64,000 bases of DNA from an uncultured Bacilli bacterium (GCA_934153945.1 CAKPFM010000001.1:62001-126000), one strand, 5' to 3'; shown: positions 47,998-57,116, counted from the stretch's first letter. Notes: generated by a model not told the origin, from the letters alone. Made by a program: numbers and translations.

Positions 47998-48912
47998 ATG
48001 GAAGAAAATTTTAAACTTTTATTTGATAGAATAATTGATACATTAGAAACAACAGATTTAATTAAAATCAAAAATCAATTAGAAAATATAAAAGGTAATA
48101 CAGTTTTTGTAGGATCAGGTGGTTCTAAAGTAGTAGCTACTTTCGCATCTAAAATACTAAACGGGTCAAATGTAAAAAGTTCAAGAGATTTAAATTATAT
48201 GGGCCTAAATAATATAGATAATATAATGATATTTAGTTATAGTGGAATAGGTTATACAATAGAAAATTTATTAAAAAATAACAAAAAAATATATTTGTTT
48301 ACTAATGGAAATAGGGAATATGAAAATGTAGAAAATATAAAATATAACTCATCACTAAAAAGTGAACATAGTTTTATTTCATTAGCTAGCACACTTATGC
48401 CAATGACAATTTTATACAATTATTATAAAAATTTAGAAATTAATCATCTTAAATTAATTTTAAATGATATGTTTGAAAAAGCAAAAAATATAAATATTGA
48501 AAGCAATAATGTATATGAAATATTAACAGGATATGATACTTTAACTGCTTCTACTTATTTAGAAAGTACAATGGTTGAATCTGGTATAGCTGTTCCAATT
48601 ATCCATGATAAATATGATTATTGTCATGGTAGAACAACTACATCATATAAATCACACAATGGTTTAATATATTATGAAAATACAAAAGAATTAGATAAAC
48701 TTTTGCTAGAAAATTTAAGTAAATATTATACTGAAATAATTAAAATAGAAAAGTATTATAGTGATGATTTTGTAATTGACAATGATTATTATGCAACAAT
48801 AAAATCGATGTATTTAACTAAAAAATTAGCTGAAAATAAACAAATAGATTTATCGAAAATAGAATATTCACCTCTTGTAAAAAAATTATACTATTTTAAA
48901 GGAGAAATGTAA
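47998..48912 (+). CDS. SIS-domain protein
   Basis: 304 residues. NTVFVGSGGSKVVATFASKIL and IMIFSYSGIGYTIENLL are the two phosphosugar-binding loops of the sugar isomerase fold. A later stretch, DKYDYCHGRTTTSY, could hold a second half-domain. Isomerase or regulator of a phosphosugar; substrate unknown. GGAGGTG before ATG; the ITPase follows after 2 bases. Confidence 0.8.
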   Translation: MEENFKLLFDRIIDTLETTDLIKIKNQLENIKGNTVFVGSGGSKVVATFASKILNGSNVKSSRDLNYMGLNNIDNIMIFSYSGIGYTIENLLKNNKKIYLFTNGNREYENVENIKYNSSLKSEHSFISLASTLMPMTILYNYYKNLEINHLKLILNDMFEKAKNINIESNNVYEILTGYDTLTASTYLESTMVESGIAVPIIHDKYDYCHGRTTTSYKSHNGLIYYENTKELDKLLLENLSKYYTEIIKIEKYYSDDFVIDNDYYATIKSMYLTKKLAENKQIDLSKIEYSPLVKKLYYFKGEM

Positions 48913-48914
48913 TT

Positions 48915-49511
48915 ATGGTAACATATGTAACAGGAAATTATGGTAAATATATATCAGTAAAAGAAAAATTTGAAAAATATAATATAGATATAAATTATTA
49001 TAAATGTGATATTGATGAATTAAATATTAATGATATAGAAAAAATAAGCAAAGATAAAGCTAGACAAGCTTATTTAAAATTAAATTCACCAGTATTTGTA
49101 GTAGATTCAGGATTTTATATTAGAAGTTATCCAAATAATCCAAATTATCCTGGAGCATTTGTTAAAAGATCTGGGGTAGCTAAAAATGTAGAAGAGTTAT
49201 TAAATATTATGAGAGATGTTAAAGATAGATATTGTTTTTTCCTAGATTGTTTGACTTACTATGATGGAGAAAATTATAAAACTTTTTATGGTAAAAGTGA
49301 AGGATTTTTGTCATATGAAGTAAAGGGTAATGATTTAGTACAAGCCAAATCAAATTTATGGAAAGTATTTATTCCTAAAAATTATGATAAAACTTTAGCT
49401 GAAATGACTGAAGATGAAAGAAAAAATAGGGGAGAAATAGGCGCTACTGAAAAGTTTATTAATTGGTATAAAGAAAATTTAAATGCTAAAAATTTAGTAT
49501 TAAAAAAATAA
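48915..49511 (+). CDS. HAM1/RdgB-like non-canonical NTP pyrophosphatase
   Basis: 198 residues: VTGNYGKYISVKEKF, VFVVDSGFYIRS and NYPGAFVKRSG are the ITPase motifs. These enzymes remove inosine/xanthosine triphosphates. Identity to RdgB is limited, and a housekeeping copy may exist elsewhere; here it is tied to the SIS gene. Confidence 0.85.
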   Translation: MVTYVTGNYGKYISVKEKFEKYNIDINYYKCDIDELNINDIEKISKDKARQAYLKLNSPVFVVDSGFYIRSYPNNPNYPGAFVKRSGVAKNVEELLNIMRDVKDRYCFFLDCLTYYDGENYKTFYGKSEGFLSYEVKGNDLVQAKSNLWKVFIPKNYDKTLAEMTEDERKNRGEIGATEKFINWYKENLNAKNLVLKK

Positions 49512-49601
49512 AAATATATGAAATATTGAAAAAAATTTAAATATATGTTAATATGTATTTAGCAAGCAGTCTTGCATAAAATAAAAAAGGGAACATTCAA
49601 T
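49510..49601 (+). repeat. Direct repeat A: promoter and 5' half of small RNA
   Basis: About 92 bases, nearly identical to 49907-49999. Shared part: promoter, start region AGCAAG...TTGCATAAAATAAAAAAG and ACATTCAAT. Confidence 0.92.
49526..49554 (+). promoter_or_regulatory. Promoter of small RNA A
   Basis: TTGAAA 49526-49531, 17 bases, TAATAT 49549-49554 with TG at 49546-49547. Confidence 0.75.
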
Positions 49602-49665
49602 TGTGCATGTTGAGTGATTGCCTATATAGGTTTCACCTAAATCATTGCTGAGTTAGGTGATTTTT
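49561..49665 (+). ncRNA. Candidate type I antitoxin RNA (copy A)
   Basis: Predicted transcript: hairpin GCAAG-cagt-CTTGC, A-rich linker, hairpin CATTCAA/TTGAGTG, then terminator TCACCTAA (49633-49640) with TTAGGTGA (49653-49660) and five T's. It is convergent with the peptide gene at 49671-49754. If the peptide mRNA runs to the T-rich site near 49580 on the minus strand, its 3' end is complementary to most of this RNA. Confidence 0.65.
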
Positions 49666-49670
49666 CATAT

Positions 49671-49754
49671 TTAGATTAAAACTATAAATAGTAATAATAC
49701 TAATAGGAAGATAAGAATTACTAAAGCAAAGATTAAAAAATCTTTCTTGTTCAT
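49671..49754 (-). CDS. 27-residue hydrophobic peptide, candidate type I toxin
   Basis: MNKKDFLIFALVILIFLLVL then LLFIVLI and stop: positive start and a single membrane helix, the usual make-up of type I toxins. GGGAGGCGAT sits 8 bases before the ATG, with a small hairpin (CTTCT/AGAAG) next to it. Own promoter upstream on the minus strand. Too short to be called by gene finders. Resembles the peptide at 41822-41914 in sequence and leader. Confidence 0.7.
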   Translation of the reverse strand: MNKKDFLIFALVILIFLLVLLLFIVLI

Positions 49755-49818
49755 AATATCGCCTCCCTTCTTTTTAGAAGTTTGGCAAATCACCCAACTA
49801 TTAAATGTCCCTATAAAT

Positions 49819-49847
49819 AATATATCAAACATATATTCGTATATCAA
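49819..49847 (-). promoter_or_regulatory. Promoter of the 27-residue peptide gene
   Basis: On the minus strand TTGATA (49847-49842), 17 bases, TATATT (49824-49819). Predicted leader of about 57 bases. Confidence 0.7.
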
Positions 49848-49906
49848 GTAGTTTTATTAAATTTATAAAATTTAGTTTTAATAAAGTAATAATATTGTAA
49901 AATGAT

Positions 49907-49999
49907 AAAAATATATGAAATATTGAAAAAATTTTAAATATATGTTAATATGTATTTAGCAAGTAATTTTGCATAAAATAAAAAAGAGGAACATTCAAT
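49907..49999 (+). repeat. Direct repeat B: promoter and 5' half of small RNA
   Basis: Second copy of 49510-49601, with a few substitutions; -35 TTGAAA 49923-49928, 17 bases, TAATAT 49946-49951. Confidence 0.92.
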
Positions 50000-50066
50000 G
50001 TTGCAAGTGAATGTTGCCTCACAAAAGTGTGTGACACTCTACAAATGCAGGGTGTCTATTTTTTTG
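49958..50066 (+). ncRNA. Candidate small RNA (copy B), no facing peptide gene
   Basis: Same layout as copy A: GCAA/TTGC hairpin, A-rich linker, AACATTCA/TGAATGTT hairpin (perfect 8 bp), then a different terminator GACACTC/GGGTGTC with T run. The halves after the second hairpin differ from copy A. Confidence 0.6.
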
Positions 50067-50115
50067 TTAATACCATTATTGTTTAGCATGAAATATATAG
50101 CACATTTTCATTTTA

Positions 50116-51060
50116 TTAAAATTTACTTTTTCTATAAACTAATATTGAATCATTTATTGTACTATCTTTAAATTTTATTCCATCAACACCTATGAATGAA
50201 AGCAATTGTGGATTATATTCTTGCAATATTTCAAAAGTTTTTTCTAGATTATATATTGGTTTCCAATCTGGGTGGTATGGAGTGTTTCTATCAGTTTTGT
50301 ATAAATAACTAATAAGAAGTAACCCATTATTATTTAAATTTTTTGATATATTATCTATCATTATTTTTAAAAAATGTCTCGAAATATATGTTCCAATATT
50401 TGATAACCATATTGAATCAAATTGTTTATTCATTTTTACTTTAAATACATCGTCAGTAATAAATTCTAATTTTGTTTTTTTTATTTTTGCTTTTGTTTCG
50501 TCATATAATATATCGCTTTGCAAATAAGGATTGCATCCTACTATCACATCTATTTTATTTTCGTCAGAATAAAATAATTCTTCTCGTATATTCAATCCCT
50601 TAAAGTTTGAAAATAATTCATCCCAAAATAAATAAGATTCATAATCTAATAATCTTAAAGTAGATATGATTCTTTTATAAATGTCATTATTAAAAACAAA
50701 TTTATTATTTCTAAATGTTTTATATTTATAACTTAAAAATTCTAAAAATTCATTTTTACTTAATTCAAGTAAACAACTTATTTTTAAATAAATATAAAAT
50801 TTTGCATATGGACAAATATCTAAACAAGTTACATTTTGACAATCAAATAAACTTGCATTTATAATTTGGTCACCAGATGCTCCAACAGTTAATAATGTTC
50901 CATTAGATAAATTAAAATTGTTTATATAACCTGCAATATTTTCTGTCGTAAAAGGATAGAGCAATTGAAACTCTTTAGCAATATCTTCTACAAACATCCC
51001 ATTACATTTATTGATTGCATTCATCAAAAGTATTTCAAAATTTGAATCTTTTTTATACAT
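50116..51060 (-). CDS. Class I methyltransferase-like protein (DUF3419-like)
   Basis: 314 residues. GTLLTVGASGDQIINASLF and NVTCLDICPYAKFYIYLK look like a SAM-binding loop and acidic strand, and DSIWLSNIGTYISRHF plus NNNGLLLISYLY the later strands. No target-specific motif recognised. Its start is 248 bases from the divergent TtcA-like gene; AGGTGATGAT precedes the ATG. Confidence 0.65.
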   Translation of the reverse strand: MYKKDSNFEILLMNAINKCNGMFVEDIAKEFQLLYPFTTENIAGYINNFNLSNGTLLTVGASGDQIINASLFDCQNVTCLDICPYAKFYIYLKISCLLELSKNEFLEFLSYKYKTFRNNKFVFNNDIYKRIISTLRLLDYESYLFWDELFSNFKGLNIREELFYSDENKIDVIVGCNPYLQSDILYDETKAKIKKTKLEFITDDVFKVKMNKQFDSIWLSNIGTYISRHFLKIMIDNISKNLNNNGLLLISYLYKTDRNTPYHPDWKPIYNLEKTFEILQEYNPQLLSFIGVDGIKFKDSTINDSILVYRKSKF

Positions 51061-51252
51061 TTATCATCACCTCAATAACTTAAAATTGCTTATTATTATA
51101 TCACATATTTAAACTATTGAATATATCTAATAAAATATTTAAAATCTATTTATAAATTAGTAGTTAAATAACTTTAAAATTCCTTATATATGGTTTACAA
51201 TGAAGAAATTTAATCAAAAACAAATTCGTTAATAATAAAATTAATTTTAAAT

Positions 51253-51287
51253 AAATGATTATCATTTACATTTATATATGATAAAAT
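51253..51287 (+). promoter_or_regulatory. Fur/Zur/PerR-type palindrome over a promoter
   Basis: AAATGAT-T-ATCATTT (51253-51267) is a perfect 7-1-7 palindrome of the Fur-family kind. TTATCA (51259-51264), 17 bases, TAAAAT (51282-51287) with TG at 51279-51280 is a promoter whose -35 lies inside it. Confidence 0.6.
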
Positions 51288-51308
51288 AATTTTGTTAAAG
51301 GAGTAAGT

Positions 51309-52142
51309 ATGGAAAAATATCAAGAAATAGAAAGAAGTATAATAAAAAAATATCGAAAAGAAATATGGAGTAAATTTGTAAAAGCTGTAAGTGAATATGA
51401 ATTAATAAAAGAAAACGATAATATTATGGTATGTATTAGTGGAGGAAAAGACTCATTTTTATTAGCAAAATGTATTCAAGAACTACAAAGACATGGTAAA
51501 TTTAAATTTGACGCTAAATACGTAGTAATGAATCCGGGATACACAGGAAAAAATAAAAATCATATAATAAAAAATGCAGAGATTATGAATATACCAATAG
51601 AAATATTTGAAAGTGACATATTTGATATAGTAGACAAAGTAGATAAAAGTCCATGTTATTTATGTGCTAGAATGAGAAGAGGATGTTTGTATAACAAAGC
51701 AAAAGAACTAGGATGCAATAAAATAGCTTTAGGACATCACTTCAACGATGTAATAGAAACAACACTTTTATCTATATTATATGGAGCTGAAACAAAAACG
51801 ATGGTTCCAAAATTACATAGTGATAATTTTGAAGGCTTAGAATTAATACGACCATTATATTTAGTAAAAGAAGAAGATGTAATATCTTGGAAAAAATTTA
51901 ACGAATTAAAATTTTTAAATTGTGCTTGTAAATTTACAGAAGAAAATTACAAAGAAGAAAATAAAACAAGTAAAAGATTAGAAATAAAAAATTTAATAAA
52001 ACAATTAAAAAAAATAAATCCCGATGTAGATTACAATATCTTTAAAAGTATGGATAATATTAATTTAAATTGTGTACTAGGATATTCAAAAAATGGCAAA
52101 AGAATAGAATTTGTAGATGATTATGAAAATAGAACTAGATAA
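51309..52142 (+). CDS. TtcA-family ATP-dependent thiolase-like protein
   Basis: 277 residues. PP-loop SGGKDS at 44-49, CYLCARMRRGCLYNKA and LNCACKF, the cysteines expected for an iron-sulfur cluster. Family members thiolate cytidine 32 of tRNAs or do related sulfur chemistry. The Fur-type palindrome over its promoter suggests metal control; alternative: a specialised paralogue, not the tRNA enzyme. Confidence 0.85.
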   Translation: MEKYQEIERSIIKKYRKEIWSKFVKAVSEYELIKENDNIMVCISGGKDSFLLAKCIQELQRHGKFKFDAKYVVMNPGYTGKNKNHIIKNAEIMNIPIEIFESDIFDIVDKVDKSPCYLCARMRRGCLYNKAKELGCNKIALGHHFNDVIETTLLSILYGAETKTMVPKLHSDNFEGLELIRPLYLVKEEDVISWKKFNELKFLNCACKFTEENYKEENKTSKRLEIKNLIKQLKKINPDVDYNIFKSMDNINLNCVLGYSKNGKRIEFVDDYENRTR

Positions 52143-52157
52143 GTTCTATTTTTTGTT
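52129..52157 (+). terminator. TtcA-like gene terminator
   Basis: AATAGAAC-tagataa-GTTCTATT with T's, overlapping the stop codon. Confidence 0.8.
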
Positions 52158-52220
52158 AGGGTATTGACAAATTTAATTCATTAGCATATTATTATATAGG
52201 GTCAAAAAATAGGTGATGTT

Positions 52221-52670
52221 ATGGAAAATATAGTTTTATTCAAAATTAAAGAATTAGACAAAAAAATAGTAAGAACAATATTAAAAGAAAATAGTGATAT
52301 TAATATATCACCACTTACATCAACACAAATCCAAATATTAAAATATATGATTGAACATCAAAACGAAGATGTTTATCAAAAAGATTTAGAAAATGTTTTA
52401 AATCTAAGAAGAGCAACTGTATCAGGCGTATTACAAACTATGGAAAAAAATAATTTAATAAAAAGAGAAATATATGAAAATGATGTAAGAGTAAAAAAAA
52501 TAATACTAAATGAAAAAACAAAAAGTATATTTTTAAAAAATAAACAAAAAATAGATGAAATAGAAAAAAATATAACAAAAAATATATCTAAAAAAGACCT
52601 AAATGATTTTATAAAAGTAATTGATAAATTGATAACTAATTTAAATGAATATGAGAAAGGAAATGATTAA
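52221..52670 (+). CDS. MarR-family transcriptional regulator
   Basis: 149 residues: LTSTQIQILKYMIEHQNEDVYQKDLENVLNLRRATVSGVLQTMEKNNLIKRE is the winged-helix region of MarR. Helical ends for dimerisation. Begins an operon with the two ABC genes and presumably represses it in response to a ligand. AGGTGATGTT before ATG. Confidence 0.92.
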   Translation: MENIVLFKIKELDKKIVRTILKENSDINISPLTSTQIQILKYMIEHQNEDVYQKDLENVLNLRRATVSGVLQTMEKNNLIKREIYENDVRVKKIILNEKTKSIFLKNKQKIDEIEKNITKNISKKDLNDFIKVIDKLITNLNEYEKGND

Positions 52671-52671
52671 T

Positions 52672-54435
52672 ATGTTAAAATTATTAAAAAATTTTACTAA
52701 AAAAGAATGGCTATTTGTACTTATAAGTTTTATTTTAATATTTTCACAAGTTTGGCTAGAATTAAAAATGCCAGATTATATGTCAGAAATAACTGTATTA
52801 GTACAAACAGAAGGAAGCAGTATGTCAGATATTATAAGAAATGGAATGTATATGTTAGCATGTGCATTTGGTTCTTTATTATCTTCAATTATAGTAGGAT
52901 ATATAATTGCTAATATATCAGCAACATTCTCTTTAAAAACAAGAAAAAAACTATTTGATAAAGTAGAAAACTTATCTATGCAAGAAGTAAAACAATTTTC
53001 TACTAGTAGTTTAATTACAAGAACTACAAACGATATAACACAAATAGAAATGATTATTGGTATGGGATTACAATTATTGATAAAAGCTCCAATAACTGCT
53101 ATTTGGGCTGTAACAAAAATATTAAATAAAAATTGGGAATGGAGCCTAATAACTGCTATCGCTGTATTAATATTATTAACAACTATAGGAATTTTAACTA
53201 TAATAGTAATGCCAAAATTTAAAGTAGTACAAAAATTAACCGATAATTTAAATGGTGTTACAAGAGAAAATTTAAATGGTATTAGAGTAGTAAGAGCTTT
53301 TAATGCTGAAGCATATCAAGAAAATAAATTTAATGAAGTAAATAATAAATTAACAAAACAACAACTATTCAACCAAAAAACATTTGCTATAATGTCTCCA
53401 ATAATGTATTTGGTAATGTATATGTTAACACTTTCTATATATTTTGTTGGGGCATACCTAATAAAAGATACTTTAATGGTAGATAAATTAAGTTTATTTG
53501 GTGATATGGTAGTATTTTCATCATATGCTATGCAAGTAATAATGTCATTTTTAATGCTTGCTATGATATTTATGATGTTACCTAGAGCACAGGTATCAGC
53601 TAAGCGTATCAATGAAGTTTTAGATACAGAAGTAAATATAAAAGATGGAACTAAAACAAAAGGAAAAGAAATTGGTACAGTAGAATTTAAAAATGTATCA
53701 TTTAAATATCCAGATGCTGAAGAATGTATTATAAATAATATTTCATTTAAAGCAAATAAAGGTGAAACTGTAGCATTCATAGGATCAACAGGTAGTGGTA
53801 AATCAACTTTAATTAATCTAGTACCAAGATTTTATGATGTAACAGAAGGTGAAGTATTAATAGATGGAATAAATGTGAAAGATTATAAATTAGAAAGTTT
53901 ATATAATAAAATAGGATATGTTCCACAAAAAGCAGTTATGTTTAATGGAACAGTATCATCAAATGTTTCATATGGCAAAGGTTCTAAAAAAGTAACAACT
54001 GATAAAATAAAAGAAGCTATAAAAGTAGCTCAAGGTAAAGAATTTGTAGAAAAGTTAGATAAACAATATGAGGCTCATATAGCCCAAGGTGGAACTAATG
54101 TTAGTGGAGGTCAAAAACAAAGACTAGCAATAGCTCGTGCAATAGCAAGAGATCCAGAAATATATATATTTGATGATTCATTCTCAGCACTTGATTATAA
54201 AACAGATGCAGTTCTTAGAAAAGAATTAAAAAAATATACAAAAGATGCTACATCTTTAATAGTAGCGCAAAGAATAGGTACTATTATGAATGCTGATAAA
54301 ATTATAGTATTAGATAATGGTAATTGTGTTGGTATGGGAACACATGAAGAATTATTAAAAAACTGTGAAGTATATAAACAAATAGCATTATCTCAACTAT
54401 CAAAGGAGGAACTAGAAAATGGCAAAAGAAAATAA
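52672..54435 (+). CDS. Heterodimeric ABC exporter, half A (degenerate side)
   Basis: 587 residues: six-helix membrane domain, then ATPase with Walker A GSTGSGKST and signature NVSGGQKQRL. Walker B ends IFDDSFSALD (Asp in place of the catalytic Glu) and the switch is VAQRIGTI (Gln for His), marks of the degenerate site in asymmetric exporters. ATG 52672 is chosen by spacing to AAGGA. The end overlaps half B by 17 bases. Export of drugs, lipids or peptides; substrate unknown. Confidence 0.93.
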   Translation: MLKLLKNFTKKEWLFVLISFILIFSQVWLELKMPDYMSEITVLVQTEGSSMSDIIRNGMYMLACAFGSLLSSIIVGYIIANISATFSLKTRKKLFDKVENLSMQEVKQFSTSSLITRTTNDITQIEMIIGMGLQLLIKAPITAIWAVTKILNKNWEWSLITAIAVLILLTTIGILTIIVMPKFKVVQKLTDNLNGVTRENLNGIRVVRAFNAEAYQENKFNEVNNKLTKQQLFNQKTFAIMSPIMYLVMYMLTLSIYFVGAYLIKDTLMVDKLSLFGDMVVFSSYAMQVIMSFLMLAMIFMMLPRAQVSAKRINEVLDTEVNIKDGTKTKGKEIGTVEFKNVSFKYPDAEECIINNISFKANKGETVAFIGSTGSGKSTLINLVPRFYDVTEGEVLIDGINVKDYKLESLYNKIGYVPQKAVMFNGTVSSNVSYGKGSKKVTTDKIKEAIKVAQGKEFVEKLDKQYEAHIAQGGTNVSGGQKQRLAIARAIARDPEIYIFDDSFSALDYKTDAVLRKELKKYTKDATSLIVAQRIGTIMNADKIIVLDNGNCVGMGTHEELLKNCEVYKQIALSQLSKEELENGKRK

Positions 54436-56440
54436 TCAAAGACATATGCCAGGACCTGGAATGCATAGTACTGAAAAAGCTAAAGACTTTAAATCAGCTA
54501 TGAAACGATTATTAAAAGAATTAAAAAGTTATCAGGTTTTGATATATATATCACTTATTTTAGCAGCATTAGGTTCTATTTTATCAATAATGGCACCTAA
54601 TAAATTATCTAAACTAACTGATGAAATATCAAAAGGTTTAATAGTGAATAAAGATAATTTTGAAACTTTAAATAAAACAATATATGAGTCAATTCCTAAT
54701 TTTAAGGAAATTGAAATAGATGGAGTAGTAATTTCAGTAGAAGATCAAATTTCATATATGAATGAAATGAAAGATTTAAATGAATCAAGTAGTGCAAGTG
54801 AACTATATTCTAAGATAGATAATTTACCAGACAGTATAAAAAGTGTTGTAAAACCATTTATGGATATAGATAAGATTAAACAAATAGCTATCTTTTTAAT
54901 CACATTATACTTATGTAGTGCTTTATTTACATATATTGAATCAATATCAATGACAGATGTTTCAAATAAGTTTGCTAATAAATTAAGAAGTAGTATATCT
55001 AAAAAAATAAATAAATTACCTTTAAAATATTTTGATAATCATGCAGTAGGGGATACTTTATCTAGAGTTACTAATGATGTTGATACTATTGCTCAGTCAA
55101 TGAATAATTCATTAGCAACTTTAGTAAGTGCTGTTACACTATTTATTGGTTCTATTATAATGATGTTTTATACTAACTGGATAATGGCTTTAACAGCAAT
55201 ATTTTCAAGTTTATTTGGATTTATGTTTATGTTTGCAGTACTTGGAAAATCTCAAAAATATTTTGCAGAAAGACAAACAGAATTAGGAAATTTAAATGGA
55301 CATATTGAAGAAGTTTATTCAGGCCTTAATGTAGTTAAAGCATATAATGGAAAAAATGAAGCAGATGAAAAATTCGATTTATATAATAAAAAAGTATATG
55401 AAGCAAATAGAAAAAGTCAATTTTTATCTGGGCTAATGCCACCTATGATGAATTTTATTGGTAATTTTGGTTATGTTGCTGTATGTATTGTAGGTGCTTT
55501 ATTAGCAATGAACAATTATATTAGTTTTGGTGTAATTGTAGCATTTATTGCTTATGTAAGATTATTTACATCACCACTTTCTCAAATAGCACAAGCAATG
55601 ACTTCTTTCCAATCTACAGCAGCAGCTAGTGAAAGAGTATTTGAATTTATTGATGAACCTGAAATGGCTAATCAAGATAATATTAAAAAACATTTAAATA
55701 AAACAAAAGTAAAAGGGAAAATAGAATTTGAAAATGTAACATTTACATATGATGGAAATGAATCTCCAACTATTAAAGGTTTTAGCGCTAAAGCGTTGCC
55801 TGGAGAAAAAATAGCAATAGTAGGGCCAACTGGAGCAGGTAAAACTACTATGGTTAATTTACTTATGAAGTTTTATGATATTACATCAGGAGATATTAAA
55901 ATTGATGATGTTTCTATTAGCAATTTAACTAGAGAAAATATTCATGAATTATTTACAATGGTATTACAAGATACATGGTTATTTAATGGTACAATTAAAG
56001 AAAATATTGTTTATAATCGCAGTAATGTAAGTGATGAAGAAGTAGAAAAAGTTTGCAAGATTGTAGGTTTAGATCATTTTATTAAAACTTTACCAAATGG
56101 CTATGATTCTTATATAAATGACAATGATAGTGTATCAGCTGGTCAAAGACAACTTTTAACTATTGCTAGAGGTATGTTAGAAAATGCTCCTTTCTTAATT
56201 TTAGATGAAGCAACTTCTAATGTTGATACTAGAACAGAAGAATTAGTATCTAGTGCAATGGATAAATTAACTGAAGGTAAAACTTCATTTATAATAGCTC
56301 ATAGATTATCTACAATTAAAAATGCCGATTTAATATTAGTTATGAAAGATGGAAATATTATCGAACAAGGTAATCATGAAGAATTAATGAAACAAAAAGG
56401 TTTTTATTCTGAGTTATATAATTCACAATTTGAATTATAA
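54419..56440 (+). CDS. Heterodimeric ABC exporter, half B (catalytic side)
   Basis: 673 residues. About 100 extra residues between the first two membrane helices form an outside loop (KDNFETLNKTIYESIPNF region). ATPase has Walker A GPTGAGKTT, Walker B LILDEATSNVD with Glu, switch AHRLSTI, but signature SVSAGQRQLL. It supplies the working Walker B and His for the shared site while half A supplies the good signature. Terminator-like hairpin after. Confidence 0.93.
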   Translation: MAKENNQRHMPGPGMHSTEKAKDFKSAMKRLLKELKSYQVLIYISLILAALGSILSIMAPNKLSKLTDEISKGLIVNKDNFETLNKTIYESIPNFKEIEIDGVVISVEDQISYMNEMKDLNESSSASELYSKIDNLPDSIKSVVKPFMDIDKIKQIAIFLITLYLCSALFTYIESISMTDVSNKFANKLRSSISKKINKLPLKYFDNHAVGDTLSRVTNDVDTIAQSMNNSLATLVSAVTLFIGSIIMMFYTNWIMALTAIFSSLFGFMFMFAVLGKSQKYFAERQTELGNLNGHIEEVYSGLNVVKAYNGKNEADEKFDLYNKKVYEANRKSQFLSGLMPPMMNFIGNFGYVAVCIVGALLAMNNYISFGVIVAFIAYVRLFTSPLSQIAQAMTSFQSTAAASERVFEFIDEPEMANQDNIKKHLNKTKVKGKIEFENVTFTYDGNESPTIKGFSAKALPGEKIAIVGPTGAGKTTMVNLLMKFYDITSGDIKIDDVSISNLTRENIHELFTMVLQDTWLFNGTIKENIVYNRSNVSDEEVEKVCKIVGLDHFIKTLPNGYDSYINDNDSVSAGQRQLLTIARGMLENAPFLILDEATSNVDTRTEELVSSAMDKLTEGKTSFIIAHRLSTIKNADLILVMKDGNIIEQGNHEELMKQKGFYSELYNSQFEL

Positions 56441-56462
56441 GAGATTAAAAATCTTTTTTCTC
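56439..56462 (+). terminator. Terminator of the MarR-ABC operon
   Basis: AGAGATT-aaa-AATCTTTTTTCT. Confidence 0.65.
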
Positions 56463-56511
56463 TTTATTTCAAATTATTTTTATGATAAAATTAGTAGTAG
56501 GAGAGTGTAGT

Positions 56512-57048
56512 ATGGAAAAAATCAATGAGTTTTTTAAATCAAATATATTTTCATCAATTTTACTATTTATTTTAGGATTTATTTTGACAATAAAACCTGA
56601 TACAGTTATTTCTATAATTGCTTATGCAGTAGCTATTATTTTGCTTGCTGTAGGGCTTAATGCTATTATTAAGTATGTTCAAGATAATAATCAAAGATAT
56701 AATTTATTTGGTGGTATTATATCTTTAACAGCATCAGTATTTTTGTTTTTTAAATATGAAATGGTTGTTTCTTTTATTCCATTTTTAATAGGATTATATA
56801 TTATAATTAATAGTGCATTAAGAATAGAGTATATATTTAGATTGAAAAGTGAAAATAATCCAAAATACATGAATATGTTAGTAACAGTAATATTAAGTTT
56901 TATATGTGGTTTATTTTTAGTATTTAATCCTTTTTCATCAACTTTAACAATTACTAGAATAGTTGGTATATTTATTATGATTTATTCTATAATGGATATT
57001 TATCAAACTCATGTTTTAAGAAAAGAAATAGAAAATTTTATTAAATAA
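56512..57048 (+). CDS. DUF308/HdeD-like membrane protein
   Basis: 178 residues with six hydrophobic segments in repeated pairs (LLFILGFILTIKPDTVISII, AVAIILLAVGLNAIIKYV, and so on), as in HdeD/DUF308. Role unknown. GGAGAGTG before ATG 56512. Confidence 0.82.
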   Translation: MEKINEFFKSNIFSSILLFILGFILTIKPDTVISIIAYAVAIILLAVGLNAIIKYVQDNNQRYNLFGGIISLTASVFLFFKYEMVVSFIPFLIGLYIIINSALRIEYIFRLKSENNPKYMNMLVTVILSFICGLFLVFNPFSSTLTITRIVGIFIMIYSIMDIYQTHVLRKEIENFIK

Positions 57049-57116
57049 AATTTATTTAAAAATAAAGGCATTTTAAATTATATAAACAAAAATTATTAAA
57101 ATTGTTAAATTTTATA

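Noticed and set aside
49997..50176. Small frame beginning ATG at 49997 after GAGGAA
   Set aside because: It runs through the terminator hairpin of RNA copy B and into the end of the minus-strand gene; the matching place in copy A has no frame.
52672..56440. Unusual degeneracy in the ABC exporter pair
   Set aside because: Asp for Glu, Gln for His and SAGQ are the normal asymmetric site of heterodimeric exporters.
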